A stretch of 64,000 nucleotides of DNA from Sesamum alatum (GCA_034509735.1 JACGWO010000004.1:26517395-26581394), one strand, 5' to 3'. Numbered from the stretch's first letter, positions 1 to 11,660 are shown. The notes: a model not told the origin generated them from the sequence alone. Numbers and translations: made by a program.

Positions 1-291
1 GGTTTATGTTTAACAGTTCTGCTGAATTTAGAAAGCAGTCACGCAAGTGCAAGCTTATCGGGCTTACATTGCCTATGTATGTTTAGAAGGCAAGCATTAA
101 AGACTTTGGAGCCATTTTCGCACTCCTGACTAGTAGGCTCACACTTCCAACATTTGGAAATTATGGAGTTGTTGAAACTCTCACTGGGCAAACACTCCAC
201 CTTGCACATTAGGAGGTTCTACAACCTTATCAAAGTTGAAACTACTATATTTGGAGACAACTGTCCATTCTTCTCTATCCATTGCTTTACA

Positions 292-600
292 TCAACACAT
301 GCAGACTTTGTACATTTGCCTTCCTAATTTTGAGGTTATACTTTGAAAGGCCTGGAAAATATGATAGACATCACCATCATTCAAGTAGCACCTGTCATCT
401 CCTTTAGCTAATTCTGAGTATACCCCACAAAATAAAGCATCCTTGCCTTCAACAGAATGAAAACTTTCAACCAAATAGTCATGTAATCCTCTGTTTAAAT
501 CAAAATCATCCCAACCACTGTCAGCAAAACCGTCCTCTGTGGAAAGCACAATCATCCCAGACCACTGCTGGCAATGGGAGAGGTCACAGGAAGTGGGTTG
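292..600 (-). pseudogene. Coding-like fragment of an unrecognised protein
   Basis: Read on the - strand, about 100 codons stay open with a composition unlike random AT-rich sequence, including SGMIVLSTEDGFADSGWDDF and FHSVEGKDALFCGVYSEL. I do not recognise the family. Two further - strand stretches look coding but in other frames or behind stops: one at about 600-715 (including IMENMYSVQINQLVLIANLD) and one at about 175-280 (including MDREEWTVVSKYSSFNFDKV). No clear splice sites join the three. The fragment lies in the large intron of the + strand uL4m gene and points against it. It could be a degraded retrocopy, a transposon-captured gene piece or the end of a neighbouring gene. Function is unknown. 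Confidence 0.35.
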
Positions 601-999
601 AAGGTCCTTTTTCCTTCAAGCTTGCTGTCTAGATTTGCTATGAGGACCAGTTGGTTAATCTGTACGCTATACATGTTCTCCATTATCAACAGCTCTCTTG
701 GTGTTCTATACTCTCAAAACATTCCAGAACACCATGATCTCGAGTTTTTTTTTTTTTTTAATGTTTACTGCTCATACTTACCAACATGGTAGTGCGTAGG
801 TTTCTTTCCCCCTTTATTGACCTCTTGCACAACTCCTTAAGCAAATATGACGGTCTTCTTTTCCTAGTCCAATTACATCATTTTCACAGTTTCTTATAAA
901 GAGTTTTTGTTCTCTGTTTTGTATAATGATTTTATCCTTTACCATGTTTGCATTTGCATCATGTTATCAGTCTAATTAAATACTATGTCGAATATACAG

Positions 1000-1173
1000 C
1001 TCACAGTTTTTGACGATTTAGAAGTTCCTTCACACAAGACAAAGAACATTGTGAACTATGTCCATCAAATGGAGAATACTAAGAAACTTCTGCTGGTTGA
1101 TGGTGGTCCAATTAATGAAAAGCTGAAGTTGGCTACTCAGAATCTGCACTATGTAAACGTGCTTCCTTCAATT
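1000..1173 (+). CDS. Mitochondrial ribosomal protein uL4m (L4), penultimate exon
   Basis: This exon encodes 58 residues beginning LTVFDDLEVPSHKTKNIV and continuing through VDGGPINEKLKLATQNLH to LPSI, the conserved C-terminal half of plant mitochondrial 50S L4. uL4 is an early-assembling large-subunit protein that binds 23S-type rRNA and lines the exit tunnel. The exon is bounded by an acceptor (atatacag, ending at 999) and a donor (gtaagtc, from 1174), and joins in phase 0 to the exon at 2091. The ATG at 985 lies in the intron and is not a start codon. Upstream exons, which should carry the rest of the L4 domain and the mitochondrial targeting peptide, are not visible in positions 1-999 and presumably lie before the window, so this intron is at least 1 kb long. 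The organelle assignment rests on remembered similarity to the plant mitochondrial protein. The bacterial-type L4/L1 family call is firm. Confidence 0.85.
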
Positions 1174-2090
1174 GTAAGTCTAAAAACTTTTCTTTGCTTT
1201 AGGTTTCTGCATGCAGGTGCTTATGCACAGGACCAGTTTTTTTGGTGTTTTACTTGTCATTCAAAACCATCTGCATGGACTTTTCTGTGTTCCTTTCTTT
1301 CTTTTGAGACAAGTATTCCAGTTTCTGGTACCAAAGTTTTCAGCCTATATACAGCAGATGAATAGAAGATGTAAAAGAACCAGGAAAGGTATTGTTTGGT
1401 CCAAAAACGATTAGAATGCAGAAACCCTTTCTTCTCAGTACTCTTTGGTCCACAAAAGGCTGAGAACACGAAAACTCTTTGTCTGCAGCAATGACTCCTT
1501 ATTCTTCTTGGCTGTGTGCTTCCTATCCCTTTTCTGTTTTGGCTTCATTTTGTTGGTACATGAAGGTCCTGGATTTGGGCATTATCTTATGTTATTATCA
1601 CGACTAATACTCCCTGTCCTTAACTGACACTGAAATGTCTAAAGTTAGCTAACTTCAGTGCAGTTTTAAGTTTTAACTAGTTTAGTGCAAATATGCTTTT
1701 AGTTATCTGCACTGTGCTATACTAGAATTTGTGAGAACTTCATTTTATCCCTTGAATATTTTTACTTGTGAGCCTGAGAGGATTATGGCATAAGGCTTTG
1801 TTTAGTCGAACTGAAACAGATTGGTTTTTATAGTTATCAGTTAATAGAGAATTGCTATTAAGTTCATTGTCCACATTATAATACTTGAGCTCTGTTTATA
1901 GTTCATGTGTTGCTTCTTCTTTAAAACTAAGTAGTCTACTTCAGTATAATATAAGGCACACATATGTGGTTGATGTTCTATTACATTTTCTTAGGGCCAT
2001 CCTGCATCTCAGTTTCTGGATGATTTGGATAGTGGTATTTTCAGTTTTATAACAATTGATAATATTTTGCTTCTATTTTAACGTTTGCAG

Positions 2091-2192
2091 GGTTTAAATG
2101 TTTACAGCATCCTGCTGCATGATACGCTAGTAATGTCACGTGATGCTGTGAATAGAATAGTTGAAAGAATGCACACTCCAATCAATCGCTGA
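2091..2192 (+). CDS. Mitochondrial ribosomal protein uL4m (L4), last exon and stop
   Basis: The acceptor is acgtttgcag, ending at 2090. The exon encodes 33 residues starting GLNVYSILLHDTLVMSRDAV and ending RMHTPINR, followed by TGA at 2190-2192. It continues the exon ending at 1173 in phase 0 across a 917-bp intron, giving the junction LPSI-GLNVYSILL expected for the end of uL4. The downstream bases to about 2450 probably hold the 3' UTR. I see no second gene directly after it. Confidence 0.85.
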   Translation, partial: GLNVYSILLHDTLVMSRDAVNRIVERMHTPINR

Positions 2193-3000
2193 TTCAGCTT
2201 CTCGATGCTGACTCCCAAACTGAGTTTTGGTATTTTATCTTGACAAAAACATCATAGTCAGAACAATAGTCTATAATGTACTTTTATGCCAAGAAACACC
2301 TGCATCTCTATTTGCTCGAATCCAGATTTCAAGTGCCGAATTACATTGTGAAGAGATAGCTAAGTTCGTTTTTGCTGTTTCCTTTCTTTTTTCCGCATGC
2401 GAATTTAGTGCGAATGTGTTAAAACTCATTATTATCGTTACCAAATAAATGTTTTGTTAAATTGGAGCTGCGTTTTGTCAACTTGTATTTCTCGCTAAAC
2501 GAGTTGATTTGTGTTATCGAATTTACAGCAGAACATAAAACCTCCATCTGACCCAATCGCAGTTATCTCTACCTATGCTGTTGCACTTTGATGTGAATAT
2601 TATTACTTGTTCAGGAGCTGTTAGTCTGTCACAGGCAAGAGAATTTCTTTAAGCTATTGATTTGGTCTTGTAACAGCTCTCTCACGCTCGCTGACAATGC
2701 TCAAAAGAGGGAGAAAGTTATCACCAAAGTTTCCTTTGCTGTGATGTGTGAACTTGGAGTTACAGGTAGCTATAAAGCACTGTTGATTCAGCCGAGTTTT
2801 TAAATGCCCATTTAAGAACCACATCATTTATGGCCACCTAAAACTTGTACTCTTTACCTTTTGCTTTCTTGTAATGAAACTTAAAAAAGATCCAGAATTA
2901 ATTCCATGATTCATCTCTACTGTTGTATGTCAAAAACTGCAGCTGTTGGAATGATGTAATTCAAAATTTTAAATTGTACTCCAGGTAGAAAAGACACATA
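2193..3000. other. Downstream of the uL4m gene; no gene seen
   Basis: AT-rich sequence that probably begins with the uL4m 3' UTR. Short open frames occur (for example 2227-2448) but show no recognisable family and no codon-like constraint. Confidence 0.5.
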
Positions 3001-3009
3001 ATTTCAAAG

Positions 3010-3456
3010 CGGTAATTACACTGTCCTCCCTTGAGATTTGGTGTATTGCACGTAGATTTGAAAATTACACGTGGTGTTCTTAATATTTGTTTTCATCCAA
3101 CAAATAGGTCCACATGTTAGTAAAATTTACGAAACTTGCTAATATCAACAAAAAGTTGAATGAAAATTTATACTTAGCCCGATTGATTTACAGACTTATG
3201 GTAGGTCAAATAAATTTTTTGTGATTAAATTACCATTACAAAGGTGAAGATGTACCTCCTCACATGCATAAGAGATGTAGAAGGATAGTTTGATTAGAAA
3301 AGATTTGTTTGACCTGCAATAAGTTAATAATAAGTCTATCCGACTAAATATGGAATATATTCAAACGTTAGGGGTATTAGTTGTAATTTTCTAAATTGTA
3401 AGAAATTTACGTATAATTACACCAAATTTAAGAAGATGGGTGGCGTAATTATCTCT
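3010..3456. mobile_element. Mutator-type MITE with 9-bp TSD
   Basis: The ends are inverted repeats: ggtaattacactgtcctccc on the left against the reverse complement of gatgggtggcgtaattat on the right. The inner parts also pair (gagatttggtgta with acaccaaattt). The flanks carry a near-perfect 9-bp duplication, ATTTCAAAG at 3001-3009 and ATTTCAAAA at 3457-3465, the length typical of Mutator-like transposition. There is no coding capacity. It is related to the copies at 4022, 6068 and 41042. Confidence 0.72.
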
Positions 3457-3465
3457 ATTTCAAAA

Positions 3466-4012
3466 CTATACCTAATGTAGTAGAAAATTAATCCTACATT
3501 GCAATTAAAGATTGTTGGAGCCTCCCACTGTAGCCCTCAGAGTATCTTGCAAGTAAAGCTCTCATTTCTCAACCACATCTCCTCCCCCAAACATAAACTA
3601 CAGCCTGCGAAGGGTGGAAAAGGCTAATAAGTAGATATGAAGCCGTTTTGTTTGACATATTGGTTGGGAGTTGGGGCCTATATCACTTTGCATTCTTGAA
3701 TTTTGAGCTCGCTTTTTAGTAATTTAAAATTACCAACTTTGATTTATTGTGCTTTCCTAAAAATTCCAAATCTTGCACTTATAATTACTTGGGAACTGTT
3801 TGCAATAACTTTTACGTTTTTAAAAGAAAAAAAAAATGTGAAAAACACTTGTAAATTTAGCTGCACTAGGTGTTAAAAGTTTTCAAGAATATAAGTGAAA
3901 AGTGAAATAAAATTGAAGTTGGAGTATTTGGGAAAACAACATAATATTTATAATTTTATTAATAAGTCGTAGAAGTTTGTAAGGAACTACTTATGCTTTG
4001 AGTTTAAATCAA
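3466..4012. other. Intergenic AT-rich sequence, nothing recognised
   Basis: No open frame with a known motif, no RNA gene and no clear repeat pair. It lies between two MITEs. Confidence 0.5.
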
Positions 4013-5514
4013 TTTACTTTAGGGTAAGTTACAATCACCTCTCATGAGATTTGACATAATTACGAATACTTTCTCGTTGTTTTGAAAATAACAAACACTC
4101 CTGACTTTATCGTCTGTCTAACAACGAGCTCATTTCATTAGGTTTTCATTCAATTTTTATAATGCCTTTTTGCATTATAAGCTATAATTTTATATATTTT
4201 TAAAAATTTTCTAAAATTTTTTTGTCTATTAATATTCTCTGTCGATTATTTATTTTACCCACCCTGAGATTTTTTTGATATTTTTTCAGATATTCTTTTG
4301 AAAAACATAAAAAATTCAGCCAGGATAAAGTAGTACTTTTCACATCTCCGTCTAAGAGGTACATAATTATTTTCATTTAAGGAAGATATTGATAATTTTT
4401 CAAACAACTAGGGGTATTTGTAATTATGCCAAATCTCAGAAAAACTAGTTGTAATTAGGGGTGTTCAATCAAATCGTCGGACTGTCCCAACCCAAACTGC
4501 TCGCAATTAGCGGGTTAAGGATGGGTTGGGTTGGTCTTGGGCTAGTAAAAATAAAACCATAATTTTGCAATTGGATTTGATTTTATACTTATGTGAACCG
4601 CATAGACCGCGCTCAACCGCAATAATAATAATTTAAAAAACTAGAATTCTTTATAAATATATATAAAAGTTTTGATAATACATAAATTATATTCAAGACA
4701 ATAATAACAATTACAATATTTTTTATTGGTATTGTATAATATATGTATAAATTAATACATATGTAAATAAAATCAATTATTCAACTAATTATTGATTATT
4801 GATAATCTTCTATATTTTTTATACAAATAATAAATGCAAAATTTAAAATAGCTTACATCATTGTATTGTTATTATATGGTTTATATTCATCTTAAATCTT
4901 ATTTTATTTTAAATAATATCCTTTTAATTAATATCTCATATATTTACATTTCTTCTCAATGTGTTCCGACTAAACTATACAAAGAAAAAAAAAAAAAAGA
5001 ACAAAAGAACATAACGTTATATATTCCTACAAATAAATTAAGTTAGTATACACATATTTTTTAGTGTTTTAAATTTTATAAATAATCGATTAATAAACAT
5101 ATATAAACTATCATTATATTTTTAATTATAGTGTTAATCTTTATTTAATTTATCAAATTATCTTATTTTCTCCATTAAAAACTAAAAATCTTCTTTTATT
5201 ACTCATAAAATATTTTCTCCACTTTCTTTGCGGTAAATTAGTATAATATGTATGTATGATATAATAATATGTTATCATTGTATAATAATAATGTTTTATT
5301 ATATAAATAGATACTTTTTTTTTTATAATCAAAACTTAAGAAATAAAAATAAAATAAAAGAGGGAAACAAACCCAATTTTTGGTTTCATATTCTCCTCAT
5401 CTCCGAAATGGTGAGAAAACAAAACCAAACATAACATTTCCCAAAACACCTTTATTGAGTGTTTTGAGTAATTTTGGCACAGTCTCCCATAGATACATAC
5501 ATCCATCTATAAAT

Positions 5515-5730
5515 AAACAAATATTATTATTATATATATATTTATAAAAATATATAAAAGAGACATGATTTGACAATGAACAATATTTTTTGTCTCTCAA
5601 TATACAATACAATACATACAAAAAATAAATATTATTATATACATGTATATATAAATATATAAAAGAGATATGATTTGACAAGGAACAATATTTTTTGTCT
5701 CCAATATACAACACAATACACCCTATCTCT
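5515..5730. repeat. Two tandem copies of a 105-bp unit
   Basis: Two head-to-tail copies share tatataaaagagayatgattt, gacaakgaacaatatttttt and gtctc plus a tatacaayacaataca tail, offset by 105 bp (compare 5561 with 5666). They lie inside the hAT-type element and produce two similar open frames on the - strand that are not genes. Confidence 0.75.
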
Positions 5731-5754
5731 AACACACACTTATTTATCATTATT

Positions 5755-5755
5755 T

Positions 5756-5826
<71 letters not shown>

Positions 5827-5827
5827 C
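5755..5827. repeat. (CT)n followed by (ATCT)n microsatellite
   Basis: A nearly uninterrupted CT run (5755-5793, one TTT interruption) passes directly into about eight ATCT units. Confidence 0.95.
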
Positions 5828-6067
5828 CACAAAACAAAATAAAATATTTTAAAATAAAACCAAACATAGGGAAAGAGTCTTCAAAGTTCAAACTCTTTAA
5901 CGCGGTGCGGCTTTTAATTTGTAAAATGTTATTGAAAGTTGAGAGAGAATCGTATAATGAATATTATTTATTTATTTTGTATGTAGAATTTTATTTATGA
6001 CTTTAAAATATGTATTTTGAAATTACAAATTATGTATTTAGAATAGTTGAACTTTACCCTTTTTTTG

Positions 6068-6614
6068 GGGATAATTACACTCCCCTCCCGTGAGGTTTGG
6101 TGTAATTACACGTAGACTCTCTGTGGTTTGAGAAATTACATTTACTACCTCTGAGGTTTGCTTCTGTCTAACAAATGGGTCCCTCCGTTAGTCAAAATTC
6201 ACCGAATTTGTTGATATTAGCCAAAAAAATTAAATTAAAGGTGAGATTTGCTATCGATTGACTTATTACCGACTTATTGCAGGTCAAACGAATCTTTTTA
6301 TGACCAAACTACCCTTATATATCGTCACACGTTAATGCATTAGAGGAGGTATATTTTCACCGTATAAAGGGTAATTTAGTCATAAAAGATTTGTTTGACC
6401 ACCATTAAGTCATTAATAAGTCAATCAAGGGTAAATATCGATTTTCATTCAATTTTTTTTTGTTAATATCAACAAATTCGGTGAATTTTAACTAATAAAA
6501 GGATCTATTTGTTAGACAGAAACAAACTTCAGGGGTATTAAATGTAATTTTCCAAACCACAGGGGTTTACGTGTAATTACACCAAACCTCAGGGGAGGGG
6601 AGTGTAATTATCCC
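6068..6614. mobile_element. Mutator-type MITE (547 bp) inside the hAT element
   Basis: The long terminal inverted repeats pair almost perfectly over the outer 50 bases: gggataattacactcccctc at the left, its reverse complement at the right, continuing through gaggtttggtgtaattacac. The interior is also largely self-complementary. The flanks are T-rich 9-mers (ctttttttg and tttttttta), compatible with a 9-bp duplication but low in complexity. It is the same family as the elements at 3010, 4022 and 41042. Confidence 0.75.
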
Positions 6615-6827
6615 TTTTTTTTATTGTATATGTGATTGACTCTATACTAAAGACCGCAAAACCTGCCCCAACCCAATTAGACCGCAAACTGCGGTTTTGA
6701 TGATTATCGGGCTAGACTTGGGCTAAGTTTTTTAAAAACCGCAAACATTGGGTTGAGCCAAAAAATTATCTAAATTTTTCCAACCCGCACAGCGTATACT
6801 CCTAGTTATAATGTACCCTTTACTTTA

Positions 6828-8085
6828 AGCAGTTCAAAAACATAAATTCTAAAGAAAAACAACTTTTTTCAATGTTTATTTTAGTAAAAAGTTAATAAAC
6901 ACTTTAAATAAGATAGCGCATGCACACCTTAAACCATGCTTCAAAACAAAGCCTATATAAGTGGTGACAGATAGTATGTAATGGAAGAATTTATTAGTAG
7001 TAACTGAACCGTTTCCGAGGCACATTCTATAAAAAGTAAAATAAAATAATTATTCTAATTGATGAGAACTGAACCATTTCCAAAATTCCAAGACAAGTAC
7101 GGTGAAAATAATTATTTTAATGTGCTTGTTAGATTAAATAATATTACAATATGATTACAATTAGTTTTGTAAAAGATATTACAATAATTATTTTTATTGA
7201 TTTTTAAATACATATTTATTGTTACTGTCCTGAAACGCACACTCCTACAATCCCATGCATTCTTGCTCTTATATCTGCATTCGCCTTTGCTCCCCTCTAA
7301 ATAACTTAAGTTGCAGTACTTTCGTACTATTTCAATAATATGCAAAAGAATTCAACTACGGTAAATTTCAATTATGCAAGTGGAGTAATCAACATTTTAG
7401 TGAACGCATAGAAAGAAAAATGGCAACTAAAAGTTTGAGTCCCATCGAACGTGTGGATAATGTCTCACTTTATATGAGTTTATTGTGATTTGTACAGTTC
7501 TTTATTATATTGATGTATTGATTAAATCGATGTATTGTTCAATTATTTAATTTATTAAAATATTAATATAACCATAAAATTATCGTTTTACAAAGAAAAA
7601 AAAAAAAAAGAAACTAAGAGTTTGTAAAATCATCTCTTTCTAAAATGCAACTTTTACCAATGTTGCAACAATTGTGAAATGGTCCACCTCTACCCATACA
7701 TCACTTTTTTTGTATTCCAAATTTAATTGTTATCTATGAATAATAAACTACAACATGGCACAACCACGCCCATGCATCATATATTATTGTCTCAATTTGT
7801 TGTACTTTTGTATGTGTAAGATGGGACATAAATTTGGTCTCAAGGACATAAAAGTCAAAGAAAATTAGAGCAATAATTATGTGAGGACAAATTAATAAAG
7901 ATATTAATTGGAGAATCAGCAAAATACCTATGTATCCTTACCTGAAGAACACCTTCCCCACAACATGGCATGGCCCAAAAGAGCAAATTCGTCAATGAGT
8001 AAGAATAGTACAATATAATACAATTTTTTTTTTTTTACGTTTCAAGAATTATTATAAAAAATTATGTTCATATTGTTACTCACGT
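6828..8085. other. Intergenic AT-rich sequence, nothing recognised
   Basis: No recognisable protein motif, RNA gene or paired repeat. Short poly-A and poly-T runs are present. Confidence 0.5.
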
Positions 8086-8090
8086 ACACA

Positions 8091-8741
8091 TTGGTGAAAA
8101 ATAGTGAATGAAAAATTAAAAAATAAATTTAATTAATAAATTTATTTCAATGAAATTAGATCATAATAAGTAATTGGTTATGATGTGCGATACATGACAA
8201 ACTCTTGATACGTGCACAATAGTTGATTGGGTGCAATTATTATCCAATTGTGCGAATCAATCGAGTATGTATCAATCATTGAAGTGGTGTGTCATTCGAT
8301 TGAAATAATGTGTTTATTTTAATGAAATATTATGTCATTTGAGTGAGATGACGTGTCTCTTTGAAAAAAAAGGCATAACCTTTTCATACATTTTTCCAAT
8401 TGGACATGTCTATTCAACGACATATTTCCAACTTCTATAAATAATCTCATTCCATTTCATTTTATTCAATCAATTTGAAAAGCAATTTAGAAAATTGCAA
8501 AATACTTTGCAAAATCAATATTTTGTCTTTTATTAAGAAAGTTTTCAAGATATTCCTTGGTTCGCTGTTTCTCAAAATTTATAATGTTGTTACTTCGAGA
8601 TTGTTAAAATCGTTGTATCGTGGGAGACAAATTACTATCATCTTTAGCACCGATGTGGAGTAATACTGTCTAAAAGAGTAAGAGTCAAACTCTTACCCCA
8701 ACTTGCCTAATACACAACTCCTATATATTCTTTATTTTACA
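8091..8741 (+). repeat. 5' LTR of element E
   Basis: It aligns over its length with 39343-40401. Shared blocks include gtcattcgattga, ccaattggacat, ttccaacttctata and caaaatcaayattttgtctt, and the end ctttattttaca. The start is degraded (ttggtgaaaa against tgttgaaatg in the 3' copy). The two LTRs differ heavily, so this insertion is old. Confidence 0.75.
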
Positions 8742-8772
8742 AGTTTAAGACAATATTTATTTTTGTATATTA

Positions 8773-9294
8773 TGACAACTGAGTCTGCTACTACTTCGGT
8801 CCATATAGCTATCCAACCTTTCGTTGCACAACGCATTACTATCTAAGGGGAAGGTTAGAGAAACTTTCTAGCGACGACTTTAAGATATGGCATCAAAAGA
8901 ACTATTCCACCTTACTACGTTGAACCTGGCTAGGTTCTTTAGTGTGGAGACCTGTTGTTTCGGGGGCAAGAATGATGCCCAAAAGAGGGTTGCTTTAGAT
9001 GCATAGGGACATGGGAATTTTCTAAGAAAAATATACATCCTCAATAACTTGAGTGATACATCGTACAACGTATATAGATCAACCAAGATTACAAAAGTTC
9101 AATGGAGTGCTGGAAAAAAAAAAATACAAAATAGAGGAGGTCAACTTGAAGAAATTCATAGTCGGAAAGTTTTCGAAATTAAAAATAGTGAATTCCAAAA
9201 TAGTAATGATTCAAATATGAGAATTCCAGCTAATTTTGTATGATCTGCATGCAGAAGGATGGAGCTTAGCGAATCATCCTAGGTAGTTGCTATG
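8773..9294 (+). pseudogene. Element E gag, N-terminal part (broken)
   Basis: A reading frame begins with MTTESATTSVHIAIQPFVAQ at 8773. It continues, with frame breaks, through a block resembling the copia gag motif FKIWHQK and LTTLNLARF at about 8870-8940. Gag would form the virus-like particle. Stops occur throughout. The frame is cut at 9302 by the hAT element and its downstream part resumes at 10247. Confidence 0.6.
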
Positions 9295-9302
9295 ATTGAG
9301 AA

Positions 9303-10238
9303 TAGGCCTGTTAATGGGTAGGGTTTTTACCCTACCTAGGCCCAGACCCAAAAGAGGCCCAAGTAAAAAAAAAATTTACCCGAACCCAACCCAACCCAAC
9401 CCAATAAACCAACTCAAGGCCCATGGGTCTCTAGACCTGATCAGACCCGATTTATGAGTTGGGTCCGACCCAGACCTATTGGTCTTTTTTTTTTTTTCTT
9501 TTTTTTGGAATTAATTTTGCTCCTTTATATTTTTTTTCCTAAAAATAGAACATAGAAGAAAATGCTAGAAAATTCCTTTATCCCCCCTTCCCCCCAAGTC
9601 CCTGATTACTGTCATGCTTCTCTATTCACCAGTGAACACCATCACCATCACCATGGCTACTCTCAACAGTTGGACAGTGCCACCGTCTTCCTTCATCCAC
9701 AAAAATCGCCGTTGATTCGACAAAACCCACCCCCAGTCATCCAAAAAAAAAAAAAAAAAAAATCACCGTCGATCGATAGAACCCACCAACTCATCTCTTT
9801 CCTCATAAACCATCCAAAAATAAAACCAAAATTTCCAATGGCAGATCTAAGCGGGCGCTTGCGGTGGCGAGGTGGCCGAGGTCGCCGAGGAGGAGTTGTG
9901 ATTGGAGTGAAAGAATAGAAGAAAGGAGCGATCCGGGGCGTCGACATCCGCGTGAGGCGGCGGAGGGAAGAGCCGAGGTGGGGGATGGTGCTGCATCAAC
10001 TTGGTTTTTACATTTTAGTGTGTGTAGTGTATACGTGTGAGTTGGTGAATGGAGTGCTAGGATTTTCATTTTATCAGATTTAACACTATTAGTTATTAGG
10101 CCGGGTAAATATTGGGCTGGGTAAGCATTTGGGTCTGGGTAAGCATTTGGGTATTAATGGGTATAGACTCGGCCTAGACCCAATTTATATTTTTTGTTGG
10201 GTCTGGGTAGGGTAAAATTCTACCCATTAAGAGGCCTA
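9303..10238. mobile_element. Non-autonomous hAT-type element in gag of E
   Basis: The terminal inverted repeats are TAGGCCTGTTAATGGGTAGG on the left and the inverse of TAGGCCTCTTAATGGGTAGA on the right, both followed by TTTTACCCTACC and CCCAGACCC blocks. An exact 8-bp duplication ATTGAGAA flanks it (9295-9302 and 10239-10246), the hAT signature. The 936-bp interior encodes no transposase. It contains a non-repetitive, relatively GC-rich stretch (about 9590-9990) with a CACCAT repeat and short open frames on both strands, possibly captured host sequence. Confidence 0.88.
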
Positions 10239-10246
10239 ATTGAGAA

Positions 10247-11660
10247 GCTACCATCTATGTGAAAGAATTTCAAGAATTACTTGAAGCACAAGCAGAATGA
10301 ATGAGGCTTGAGAATTTGATTGTCAGACTAAGGATTGAAGAGCACAATCGACTGTTAGTGGTAAAATTTGGGAAGCTGCAAAGCTAAGGAAAATTTGATG
10401 GAATCGAGTGCAAATGCTAGTAAGAAAAGAAAGCCCACTGACGATAAGCCGAAAAAGAGAAAGCCTAAAAAGTTCAAAAGGAATTTCACAATTGTGGCAA
10501 GCTTAATCACAGGGCCTAGGACTGCAAACTCCTAAAGAAAAATCAGGCGCATGTTTTAGAGGCCAAGTTTGTACCTATAGATTTGAGAGAACTCAATCTC
10601 TCTGCCATGTGTTTGAAGCCGATTTGGTGGATAACCCAAGAGAGTGGTTGGTTGACATTGGCGCTACTTGCCATATCTGTTCCGACAAAGGGTTGCTCTC
10701 AACTTATACACCAATGACTGGAATGAAGCTATCTATGGGAAATTCAATAGCTTTTGACATAGTTGGCTTGACAAAGTGGTACTGAAAATGACTTCATGAA
10801 TGGAACTCACTTTGATTGATGCTACACATTTCAGACATTCGAAGAATTTAGTATCAGGATCACTATTAGTTAGACTAGTATTTCAGTTTGACAAATTTGA
10901 ACTTACAAAGAACCACCAATTCATGGGGAAATGATATGTAGAGAAAGGTTTCTTCAACATGTATGTAATGATTGTACTGCTCACAAAATTACTGCTTCTA
11001 CTTACTTGATTGAGTATTCTAATTTATGATATGTCAGACTAGGACATATTAAATTCTAAAACTTCACGAAGATTAATAAATTTAAAGTTATTACCTTTAT
11101 TTGAAATTAGTGCTAAACAGATGTGAAATTGGTGTTGAAGTTAAGTTAAAGTGACTAAGGTACCATTTCATTCTATTGAAAGAAAGACATCCTCTAGAAT
11201 TAATTTACAGTGATATATGTGATTTAAGATTTGTGCAATTGGAGGTGTGAAAAATTATTTTACTTTTTTTATGATTGCTCAAGATATTATTATGTTTACT
11301 TGTTAATAAGTAAAGATGAGGCCTTGGAGGCTTTTAAACTTTATAAGAATGACGTTGAAACTCAACTTAGCAAAATTGTAAAAGTTATACGTACTGATAG
11401 AGGTGGCGAACATGGAGCCCCGTTTGAGGATTTCTGTTCCAAATTTGACATAATTCATCAAACTACAACTCTTTATTCACCTCAATCAAACAACATTGAT
11501 GAATGAAAGAATTATACTTTTAAGGAGATCATCAATGCTATGTCGATAAATTATGCCTTACTCCAGAACTTGTGGGGGGAAGAAATTCTCTCAACAAATC
11601 ACATTATTAATAAAGTATCACACAAAGATAAAGATGGAACTTCTTATGAACTCTGGCACT
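10247..11660 (+). pseudogene. Element E gag end, CCHC knuckle, protease and integrase (broken)
   Basis: The remnants follow copia order. The gag C-terminus is at 10247-10470 (a frame resembling YLKHKQNE and LIVRLRIEEHNR). A zinc-knuckle remnant NCGKLNHRA..DC is at about 10490-10525. The protease motif WLVDIGATCHICSDKG is at about 10650-10690. The integrase core is at 11231-11660, with RTDRGGEHGAPFEDFCSKFD, LYSPQSNN and LWGEEILSTNHIINKVSHK. Stops and shifts separate the blocks, so no product is expected. The lineage differs from the A/B/C/D family. The frame ends about 80 bp before element A; those 80 bp match neither element clearly. Confidence 0.75.

Larger units (their letters stand above)
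4456..6804. mobile_element. Non-autonomous hAT-type element, about 2.35 kb
   Basis: The termini are TAGGGGTGTTCAATC on the left and the inverse of TAGGAGTATACGC on the right, a hAT-like TIR. The 8-bp flanks are GTTGTAAT (4448-4455) and GTTATAAT (6805-6812), a hAT-type duplication with one mismatch. Subterminal sequences on both sides hold pieces related to CCCAACCC and GGGTTGGG. The interior is AT-rich with no transposase-like frame, and contains a tandem duplication, a CT/ATCT microsatellite and a Mutator-type MITE. It interrupts an older MITE, so it is the younger insertion. Confidence 0.75.
4022..6818. mobile_element. Mutator-type MITE split by a hAT element
   Basis: The left end gggtaagttacaatcacc starts at 4022. 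The matching right end (..taatgtaccc) stops at 6818, on the far side of an inserted hAT element. The flanks carry a perfect 9-bp duplication, TTTACTTTA at 4013-4021 and 6819-6827. Removing the hAT and its own target duplication leaves about 440 bp with inner inverted repeats (gagatttgacataatta against taattatgccaaatctc), matching the size of the sister element at 3010-3456. No coding capacity. Confidence 0.8.
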
